Shown: positions 8,302 through 14,537 of the stretch, one piece after another
Layout: every line of letters starts with the position of its first letter
How positions within the stretch are numbered: position 1 is the first letter of the stretch
Source: an uncultured Bacillota bacterium
Lineage (GTDB): Bacteria > Bacillota > Clostridia > Christensenellales > UBA1242
Direction of reading: 5' to 3'
DNA: 64,000 bases
Assembly (NCBI GenBank): GCA_900544595.1
Contig: UQVQ01000002.1
Span: 1-64,000, forward strand
Notes under the pieces: model-generated
What the model saw: only the letters and a program-made list of their open reading frames with translations
Told to the model about the DNA's origin: nothing
The model's database searches: none
Position numbers and translations under genes: made by a program

Positions 8302-9736
8302 AGGTTTTTCTTGAAAAATCCAGCTTTCGAATAAGCCTTTCCTTGTCTTTTTCAACCTCCGTTTTTTTCTTTTCAACTTTTGGGCTTTCTGGACGCGACA
8401 TAATGTAATAGCGAAGTTCGTCAAGCGAATGGTCATCTTTCTTTGTTGGCCTGTCGCCATTGCCCCAAAAATACCCCTTAATTTCACGAATTAAGTTTTC
8501 GCAGTTCTTAAAAATGAAAAGTTTGCTTTTCCCTTCCGCATTTCTTAAATAGGATTTAACCTTGTTAATTCCCGAAAAAAGGTCTTTGTTAACATGCGGA
8601 TTTGCCAAAATTCCATTTTCAAAGAACAAATCACAAACGCTTTTTTCGCTTGCAAGAGTTGTTTGCGTTGCCGCGCTGTCGATTATTGCTTCAATTTTTC
8701 CGCCAAACCCAGTTTTCCAACCCAGATTTTCGCATATGCGCTTAATTGAATTTGAATGATAAATTATGTCCTTCCCCGCCTCATAGTGTTCGGCAATAAC
8801 ATAAACATTCCCATCAAAATCAACTGCATACCAGTGCGCCGAAAGCGGATTGTTAAGTCCGGGGTCAATTGAAATTTTATCAAACCATTCTTTTGGAACA
8901 TCAAACGGCTCGACAACATGAATTTGAGGGTCAAATTCTGGATACACAAGTCCCCCAAAACTCTTAAATTTTCCATAGCATCTGCTTTCAAGTTCTTCTT
9001 CGCTCATGCTTGATTTAAGGCTTTTAATTTCGTCTTCGTCAAGATATGGGTTATCATCCCAGTTCATTGAAATTGACCAAACTTCATCGTCGCCGCCTTC
9101 GTTTAAATAAATTTCGTTATAAACCCAAGTTAACCCTTTAAGCGGCGTCATAGTTCCAAAAATTTCTCCTTTTCTGTCGATAACGCGCATTTTGCATTCC
9201 CGATAAATTTCTTCAGGCGGTTCTTCGTCGAACCAAACAAAGTCAAGCGAAGTTCCTTGGAATTTTTCGCGTCCTTGGTCGCAACTTTTAAATCCAATTT
9301 TGCTTGTTCCGCCAAAAATATTTTTAACAAGAATGTAGTCAACAAATCCGTTTTGAGGAAAATCTTTGCTCCCTGTTTCCATAACAATTTCTTCAACCCA
9401 ATCTGGCTTTAAATAATGGAAAATTTTGCTTTGCGCAACGTCGCGTTGAACTTGTTTTGAAAGCGAAACAACCCAAAGTGAAACATCTTTTTTGTTTGGA
9501 CGAAAAGGATGAATTCCTCTTGCAAGCCAAACACTTTCAACCGCCCCACACTCGGTTTTGCCGCTTCTGTTTCCTCCAAAAACCCACCTGTTTCGCTTTA
9601 AGCATTTGTGAAACTCAAGTTGTTTAAGGTGTTTTTTTTCGCCGGCATTATATTTTTCAAGCGCGCAACATTTATTTCTTTTTTCAATTTCATTTTCAAT
9701 TTCATAAATTGCTTCGTAAATTTTTTGTTTTTTCAT
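8279..9736 (-). CDS. Solitary phage-type terminase large subunit
   Basis: 485 residues. TerL ATPase-nuclease, the motor that pumps and cuts phage DNA. Walker A is GGNRSGKT (54-61), Walker B FVWFDEE (166-172) and the coupling motif GTMTP (194-198). The RNase H-like nuclease domain keeps its acidic residues in ISIDPGLNN (D291), AIIDSAAT (D353) and KDDHSLDELRY (D435/D439). The start at 9736 follows GAGGG. All catalytic motifs are intact and the length is full. Yet no small terminase, portal, capsid, tail or integrase gene lies nearby, and base composition looks like the host's. This suggests a long-resident, perhaps domesticated, gene rather than an active prophage. Confidence 0.9.
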   Translation of the reverse strand: MKKQKIYEAIYEIENEIEKRNKCCALEKYNAGEKKHLKQLEFHKCLKRNRWVFGGNRSGKTECGAVESVWLARGIHPFRPNKKDVSLWVVSLSKQVQRDVAQSKIFHYLKPDWVEEIVMETGSKDFPQNGFVDYILVKNIFGGTSKIGFKSCDQGREKFQGTSLDFVWFDEEPPEEIYRECKMRVIDRKGEIFGTMTPLKGLTWVYNEIYLNEGGDDEVWSISMNWDDNPYLDEDEIKSLKSSMSEEELESRCYGKFKSFGGLVYPEFDPQIHVVEPFDVPKEWFDKISIDPGLNNPLSAHWYAVDFDGNVYVIAEHYEAGKDIIYHSNSIKRICENLGWKTGFGGKIEAIIDSAATQTTLASEKSVCDLFFENGILANPHVNKDLFSGINKVKSYLRNAEGKSKLFIFKNCENLIREIKGYFWGNGDRPTKKDDHSLDELRYYIMSRPESPKVEKKKTEVEKDKERLIRKLDFSRKTYGIKKFK

Positions 9737-9799
9737 TTTCCCTCGCATATACAACAAAAATCGACCTTTTTCTTCTCGCTTTTTCTCTGGCGTAATTGT

Positions 9800-9811
9800 T
9801 AAAATTTAAGT
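9800..9811 (+). promoter_or_regulatory. -10 element abutting a start codon (leaderless)
   Basis: TAAAAT at 9800-9805 lies six bases before the ATG at 9812, and no Shine-Dalgarno is present. The -35 is weak. Confidence 0.5.
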
Positions 9812-10660
9812 ATGCAAAGAAAAAATTGTCTTATTTGTTTAGTTGTTTTTTCGCTTATGCTTTTGCTATCTTTTTTCTCATTTCCAACTATAAGCCAAGT
9901 TCATGCCGAAGAACCATATTTTGCAAAAGCAATTTCGAAAACGGTTAAGCTATATCGTTCAACAAGTGGAAGCGAGGATTTCACGAATGTGTATTTCACA
10001 ATTCCTCAAAGTTACTATGTTGAAATTGACAAATGCGACAACAATCTCTTTTTCTCCGCACGATACATTGATGTTTATGGATATGTTAAAAAAACAGATG
10101 TCCAATGCGTAAGCGGAATTCCAGAAGCCCCTTTTGCAAACGCAACATTTCGCGTTTTTGTTCCGGGCGGAATTGAGCTTCGCTCCTCCCCAACTCAATC
10201 GCAAGGATTAAACACAATTGAACAAATTGGCTATCTTGAAACAAGTTTAAAATTCTATGGCGAAATTGAAGGCGAAGAGGCAATAACAAATCGAACCTCA
10301 ACATGGTTTTTTTGCAAATATATTAAAAGCGGAAAAGAATCTTTTGGCTATGTCTATAACGCCTTTTGCGATTCCTTAACAGAAATTCCAGCAAACACCG
10401 AACCCCTTGAGTATATCAACGAGCCAAATTTCACAGTTAGCGCCTCAACAACTCCAGCCGACGGCGACGCAATGGGCTCGCTTCCTTCCGTAACTCAAAT
10501 AATAATCATTGTTGCGGTTTGTTTGCCGTGCCTTATTATAATTTATCTTCTCTTTCGACCAACAAAAATCACGGCGCGCGCAATGGAAGAAGCAGACTTA
10601 AAACCTCGAAAAAAACGTAAGAAAATACACCATCAAGATTATTATGAATATGACGAATGA
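9812..10660 (+). CDS. Exported SH3-like protein with C-terminal membrane anchor
   Basis: 282 residues. An N-terminal signal peptide (basic MQRKN, then a hydrophobic core) ends near HAEEP. The region 35-175 reads like two SH3-like beta modules: the KAISKTVKLYRSTSG stretch and the TFRVFVPGGIELRSSPTQSQ stretch, resembling wall-binding SH3b domains. A linker and one membrane segment (about 228-250) follow, with a basic cytoplasmic tail. It is divergent from terL across 75 bases. It ends in TGA and overlaps the convergent sigma-like gene by 19 bases. The mRNA is probably leaderless. A wall-sensing role would be inference. Confidence 0.8.
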   Translation: MQRKNCLICLVVFSLMLLLSFFSFPTISQVHAEEPYFAKAISKTVKLYRSTSGSEDFTNVYFTIPQSYYVEIDKCDNNLFFSARYIDVYGYVKKTDVQCVSGIPEAPFANATFRVFVPGGIELRSSPTQSQGLNTIEQIGYLETSLKFYGEIEGEEAITNRTSTWFFCKYIKSGKESFGYVYNAFCDSLTEIPANTEPLEYINEPNFTVSASTTPADGDAMGSLPSVTQIIIIVAVCLPCLIIIYLLFRPTKITARAMEEADLKPRKKRKKIHHQDYYEYDE

Positions 10661-11211
10661 GCCGCTTTTGAAATTGCGGAAACAATACCTTTTAAGAAAC
10701 TAACATCAATTGTTGATATTTCACTCTGTTTGGGATTTTCAAAAAACTCCAAATTTTTGTTATAAACTTCCATAATCCAGCCTTCGCAAGCATATTTTTG
10801 CTCAAAAAAACTAGAAGAAAAACCATTTGCCAAAAGCCAACTTTCAATCTTTTCATAAGCCAAATTAAGCCTGCGAAAATATGTTCTGTTGCTAAGACCC
10901 AAAAGCGAAGCAATTTCGTTGCTTTGTTTTCCGTCAATATGTTTTAAAATCAAAATTTTGGCAGAAGTTTTGTCAATTCCTTTAAGCGATTTAACGCAAA
11001 TTGTGTTTAAATTTATTAAATTGATTTTAGATTGTGAAAGATTTATTATATATTTGCTAATGCGCTCACAGCTTTGCTCCATCAAGTTTTTTGATGTCAC
11101 AAATGCTGAAGAAACAGCTTTTTTTAAAATAATTTTATCCAAGGCTCTTGTAACCCTATCAAGATGTCTTTGAACTGTTAACATTGTTTTTGCCCAAATT
11201 TTTAATTCCAT
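10642..11211 (-). CDS. Sigma region 4-like / phage-type HTH regulator
   Basis: 189 residues from the ATG at 11211, which follows a strong AAGGGGAG. Residues 105-160 (KTSAKILILKHIDGKQSNEI, ASLLGLSNRTYFRRLNLAYE) form a sigma-70 region 4-like HTH. The all-helical N-terminus (TVQRHLDRVTRALDKII) recalls phage late regulators of the ArpU/RinA group, but identity cannot be settled by eye. The frame is open for 60 more codons upstream; that stretch is rejected as coding because it contains a series of perfect hairpins and precedes the strong SD. Its closeness to terL suggests a shared phage origin (inference). Confidence 0.65.
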   Translation of the reverse strand: MELKIWAKTMLTVQRHLDRVTRALDKIILKKAVSSAFVTSKNLMEQSCERISKYIINLSQSKINLINLNTICVKSLKGIDKTSAKILILKHIDGKQSNEIASLLGLSNRTYFRRLNLAYEKIESWLLANGFSSSFFEQKYACEGWIMEVYNKNLEFFENPKQSEISTIDVSFLKGIVSAISKAAHSSYS

Positions 11212-11229
11212 AATTCTCCCCTTGCTATG

Positions 11230-11410
11230 TAATAAAGCTTGCCTATTAAAATTTTTAATAGACACGAAAACATTATCTAAAGTTAACGGCAAACAGCCCG
11301 AAGGGATATTTACCAGCAACTGACGATAATCCAATCTGTGAGGCTGCAATTTATTGCAGATGTTGCTGCCAAGCAACTTGGATTGTTGCAAAGCAACAAG
11401 CCAACATCAC
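11230..11410 (-). ncRNA. Structured leader upstream of the sigma-like gene (candidate cis-regulatory RNA)
   Basis: Dense hairpins immediately upstream of the regulator's SD. On the plus strand: CTGCAAT-TT-ATTGCAG at 11344-11359. An outer stem GATGTTG (11359-11365) / CAACATC (11402-11408) encloses CCAAG-CAA-CTTGG (11369-11381) and TTGTTGC-AAA-GCAACAA (11383-11399), forming a three-way junction. CCC-GAA-GGG lies at 11297-11305 and a 19-base palindrome CTATTAAAATTTTTAATAG nearer the gene. An alternative pairing GTTGCT/AGCAAC competes with CCAAG/CTTGG. No known riboswitch class is recognised. Structure is seen; function is inferred. Confidence 0.5.
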
Positions 11411-11726
11411 TTAGATTATAAAAATCGCGCTTTAACATTGTCAACAATGGCTGCCATTTATTTTACTAATTTTTGTAAAGAAATCAAAATTATTTTTGTA
11501 TTTTTTTACAATATTCGACTTTTTTCTTTCTCTTTCACCAATTTTCGCACCATTTTTAACAAAATTTAATCCATTTTTGCTCAAAAATCATATAAGCAAA
11601 TTTTCAAATTATCTTTTTAAACCAATTTTGCAAATGCAATTGTTATCAATTTTTAATATCAAAACACTTTTTCAACACTGTGTTTTTGTCAATATTTGAA
11701 TAACACGCGGCAAAAATTCAATAAAA
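11411..11726. other. AT-rich intergenic stretch
   Basis: No convincing gene. Short open frames are low-complexity Phe/Asn-rich. It probably holds the promoter for the structured leader on the minus strand, but no good -35/-10 pair was seen. Confidence 0.5.
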
Positions 11727-11745
11727 AACTCCCATTAAGGGAGTT
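11727..11745 (-). terminator. Terminator of dnaB
   Basis: AACTCCC / GGGAGTT stem followed by a T-run on the minus strand, 16 bases after the dnaB stop. Confidence 0.85.
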
Positions 11746-11760
11746 CTACATTTTTTAATT

Positions 11761-13203
11761 CTATTCAAACAAGTCTTTAATTTCTTCAAGTTCTTTTTCG
11801 TCAATAACAGGCTCTGCTTTAATTTCTTCGTCTGTTTTCGCAACAACTGTTTTTGGTTTTAGAGGTTGTTGCCCTTTTTTATAATCCGAAAAACTTGTTG
11901 TTTCGCCAATCCAGCGCAATTTAACAGTTCCTTGGCGCCCGTTTCTGTGCTTTGCAACAATAAGTTCTGCAACATCACTTTCTTCCGTAACAACATCGTT
12001 ATACATATCTGGCTTATATATAAACATAACAATATCAGCATCTTGCTCAATTGAACCGCTGTCACGAAGGTCGGAAAGAACAGGTCGATGGTCGCCTTTT
12101 CTTTGCTCAACAGCACGCGAAAGTTGCGAAAGAAGGATAATTGGAACATTAAGTTCCCTTGCGGCAATTTTAAGAGTTCTTGTTATTTCCCCAACTTCCA
12201 AAACCTTGTTATCGAAAGTTGAATTTTTGTCTGCTTTCATAAGTTGAAGATAGTCAATCATAACAAGGTCAAGCCCGCGCTCTCTCTTAATTCTTCTGCA
12301 CTTTGAAAGTATGTCGTTAGGGTCGTTAATACTTGAATCGTCAATGAAAATGTTTGCTTCCGAAAGTTTACGGCTTGCTTTAATCATTGCTGTCCATTCG
12401 TCAACAGAAAGTTGCCCTTTAAGAGCCTTTTCCATACTAACGCCAGCAACCGAGCACATAGATCTTTGCGCAATTTGTGTTTTTGGCATTTCAAGAGAGA
12501 AAATTGCACAATTTTTCTTTCCGTCAACCGCAGCATTTGTAACAATGTTCATGGCAAGAGATGTTTTTCCAACGCCAGGACGAGCAGCAAGCAAAATAAG
12601 ATCGGAATTTTGAAGCCCGTTTGTTATAGCGTCCAAATCCGTGAACCCAGTTGAAAGCCCGCGAAGAGAATTTGGATCTTTTGCAATTTGATTAAGTTTT
12701 TCAATAACCTCTTTTAAAGCGCCTTCAATATGTTCAAGCGACGAAACATCTTGATTTTCTGCAATATCGAAAATTTCTTTTTCGGCAAATTTAAGCGCTG
12801 CTTTGTCATCGGTTGCATCATAAGCAGTTTCAATAATTTTTTGTCCGCTTGAAATAAGTTTTCTAAAAAGCGAATCGCGCTTAACAATGTCAACATAATA
12901 TTTAAAGTTTGCAGCCGAAGGAACAGCATTTGTTAATGTTGTCACATATTCAATTCCTCCAACATTTTCAAGTTCGCCATTTTTATCAAGTAAATCGGTT
13001 AAAGTAACAAAGTCAATTGGTTTATTTGCTCTGTAAAGTTCTTGCATTCTTTCGTAAATTTTTTTGTTAACAGCGGAATAGAAATCGTCGCCTGTTAGCG
13101 CCGAAAAAATTGTAAGTGGAGCCTCATTATCAATAAGCATTGCTCCAAGAACCGATTGTTCTGCTTCAATGCTATGTGGCATAGTTTTAAATTTCTCGCT
13201 CAT
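11761..13203 (-). CDS. dnaB: Replicative DNA helicase DnaB
   Basis: 480 residues. Hexameric helicase at the replication fork (DnaC in B. subtilis naming). The N-terminal DnaG-interacting domain begins PHSIEAEQSVLGAMLIDNEA. The RecA-like domain has Walker A ARPGVGKTSLAMNI, Walker B DLVMIDYLQLM, and the QLSRAVEQR and DLRDSGSIEQDAD motifs. The ATG at 13203 is chosen because AGGAGG stands just upstream; the longer frame would begin before it. There is no intein. A small membrane protein gene ends 11 bases upstream and is probably in the same transcript. The usual rplI neighbour is absent. Confidence 0.97.
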   Translation of the reverse strand: MSEKFKTMPHSIEAEQSVLGAMLIDNEAPLTIFSALTGDDFYSAVNKKIYERMQELYRANKPIDFVTLTDLLDKNGELENVGGIEYVTTLTNAVPSAANFKYYVDIVKRDSLFRKLISSGQKIIETAYDATDDKAALKFAEKEIFDIAENQDVSSLEHIEGALKEVIEKLNQIAKDPNSLRGLSTGFTDLDAITNGLQNSDLILLAARPGVGKTSLAMNIVTNAAVDGKKNCAIFSLEMPKTQIAQRSMCSVAGVSMEKALKGQLSVDEWTAMIKASRKLSEANIFIDDSSINDPNDILSKCRRIKRERGLDLVMIDYLQLMKADKNSTFDNKVLEVGEITRTLKIAARELNVPIILLSQLSRAVEQRKGDHRPVLSDLRDSGSIEQDADIVMFIYKPDMYNDVVTEESDVAELIVAKHRNGRQGTVKLRWIGETTSFSDYKKGQQPLKPKTVVAKTDEEIKAEPVIDEKELEEIKDLFE

Positions 13204-13213
13204 TTTCTTCCTC

Positions 13214-13477
13214 CTAGTCTGCAAATGGGTCGCGTCGTTTTGGCCTTGAAGCCTCGCGTTTTTGAACTGCCTTATTAACTAAAAAGAAAACAAGTTCAAC
13301 AATTCCAATAATCGCACCCCAGCAAACAACTGTTAAAAACAATTGAAGACCAACAGAAAGTTTGAGCCAATAGAAAAGATATGCAAACGCAACACCAAAA
13401 GGAATTGACGCAAACATTTCAATCATTCTTCTTTTTGCATCTTTCTTAAATTTTCGTTTTTCTTTTCTGTCAATCAC
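13214..13477 (-). CDS. Small membrane protein upstream of dnaB
   Basis: About 87 residues if translation starts at GTG 13477: a basic N-terminus (DRKEKRKFKKDAKRR), two hydrophobic segments (FGVAFAYLFYWLKLSVG and LFLTVVCWGAIIGIVELVFFL) and a basic tail. A TTGACT-N16-TATAAT promoter places the transcription start on this GTG, which implies a leaderless message; the alternative is ATG at 13426 after AGAAGA, giving 70 residues. No family was recognised. It is probably co-transcribed with dnaB 11 bases downstream. Confidence 0.65.
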   Translation of the reverse strand: MIDRKEKRKFKKDAKRRMIEMFASIPFGVAFAYLFYWLKLSVGLQLFLTVVCWGAIIGIVELVFFLVNKAVQKREASRPKRRDPFAD

Positions 13478-13483
13478 ACGCGA

Positions 13484-13511
13484 ATTATAACACAAAAAAA
13501 GCGAAAGTCAA
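13484..13511 (-). promoter_or_regulatory. Promoter of the small membrane protein-dnaB operon
   Basis: TTGACT (13506-13511), 16-base spacer, TATAAT (13484-13489) with an extended TG. Six bases separate the -10 from GTG at 13477. Confidence 0.8.
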
Positions 13512-13517
13512 ATTAAA

Positions 13518-14408
13518 TTAACCTTCGCCGTTTGTTGGAATTTCAAATTTAGTTGTTGAATCGTCTTTTTCTGGTTCAATTTTATCATTTTTTGGCCGTT
13601 TAAAATAGATAACAATAAGATAGATGGCAACGAAAATAAAGGCAATTGCAAGGCAAATTAAATAGTATATAAGCCTGTTTGCTTGAACAACATAAAACTC
13701 AAATTCAGGTTCGGCATAGTCGCTGTTTGAATAGAAACAATAAATCGTTCCGCCTGCAATTTCCATTGTTTCATTCGCGTTTTTCGCGCGCAATTTAACA
13801 TTTTGCGTTACAAACATATAATAGAATTCAATATTTGGAATTTTATTCACGGTTTCCTCGCCAAGGGTTCTAAGCGCCGATTTTGCGCCCGTTTCAAAAT
13901 ATTCTTCCAAACTTGTTGTTATTATGTTGTTTTTTGTTTTTGAGAAAACGCCCTTAAATTTTTCTGTTGTAACAGTTTTAAATGTTGTTGCGTCGTTTTC
14001 TGCGCCGGAATATTCCGCGCTTCGAATGAAAATTCTTGAAGATGCCTTGGAAGCAAATCGAAGCTCAATTGCAAAAGCCCCATCATTCCAATTCATATAG
14101 GAACTTAAATGATTTTTGTAAATTATTTTTTCGTTTTCAGTTATAAATCCTTGCTCTTTAAAACTGGTTAATGCCGCGTAGTAACGCAAAATTATGTCAT
14201 CAAGATAGTCGCTTGCAAGACCCTCCACTTTATTTTTCAAAACCGCTTGCTCGCTTTCCGTAAGAGCTCCATATCCGCTTGAAAAATCTGCAACAAAATA
14301 ATATGACGAGAAATTTGTGTTAACAGCCGAAAGCTCAACTGCCGATGTGCAACCCGCAAGCGAAAAGCCAAAAAGCATTATAAACATTAAAACAAAAATC
14401 TTTTTCAT
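13518..14408 (-). CDS. Lipoprotein with C-terminal membrane segment
   Basis: 296 residues. A signal peptide with lipobox LAGC puts the lipidated Cys near residue 20. An extracytoplasmic domain of about 220 residues rich in aromatic and Ser/Thr residues follows, then one membrane segment (LIYYLICLAIAFIFVAIYLI) and a charged Glu/Asp/Lys tail. Being both lipidated and membrane-spanning is uncommon and would fix both ends of the domain at the membrane. AAGGAAAT precedes the ATG. No family was recognised. Its neighbours are also envelope proteins. Confidence 0.75.
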   Translation of the reverse strand: MKKIFVLMFIMLFGFSLAGCTSAVELSAVNTNFSSYYFVADFSSGYGALTESEQAVLKNKVEGLASDYLDDIILRYYAALTSFKEQGFITENEKIIYKNHLSSYMNWNDGAFAIELRFASKASSRIFIRSAEYSGAENDATTFKTVTTEKFKGVFSKTKNNIITTSLEEYFETGAKSALRTLGEETVNKIPNIEFYYMFVTQNVKLRAKNANETMEIAGGTIYCFYSNSDYAEPEFEFYVVQANRLIYYLICLAIAFIFVAIYLIVIYFKRPKNDKIEPEKDDSTTKFEIPTNGEG

Positions 14409-14503
14409 ATTTCCTTAAGATAATAACACAAATTTATTATATGACAAAACTTTTCAATTTAATTCTTGTCAATAAAATTAAGATTTATAATTTTATTAAA
14501 ATA

Positions 14504-14531
14504 AAAATCGCTCCCAAAAGGGAACGATTTT
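14504..14531 (-). terminator. Terminator of the AT-hook membrane protein gene
   Basis: 12-bp stem with wobble pairs (AAAATCGTTCCC / GGGAGCGATTTT) and a TTTT loop, followed by T on the minus strand. Confidence 0.85.
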
Positions 14532-14537
14532 ATCTAA

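Noticed and set aside
7894..8487. A 197-residue version of the small HTH/membrane protein starting inside terL
   Set aside because: Its first 62 residues are a shadow of the terminase frame and composition is Lys/Arg noise; ATG 8301 fits better.
8279..11211. A complete prophage around the terminase
   Set aside because: No portal, capsid, tail, lysis, replication or integrase gene lies nearby and composition is host-like.
11212..11391. A 60-residue N-terminal extension of the sigma-like protein
   Set aside because: The stretch consists of perfect hairpins, and AAGGGGAG with an ATG at 11211 gives a much better start; the extension does not look like protein.
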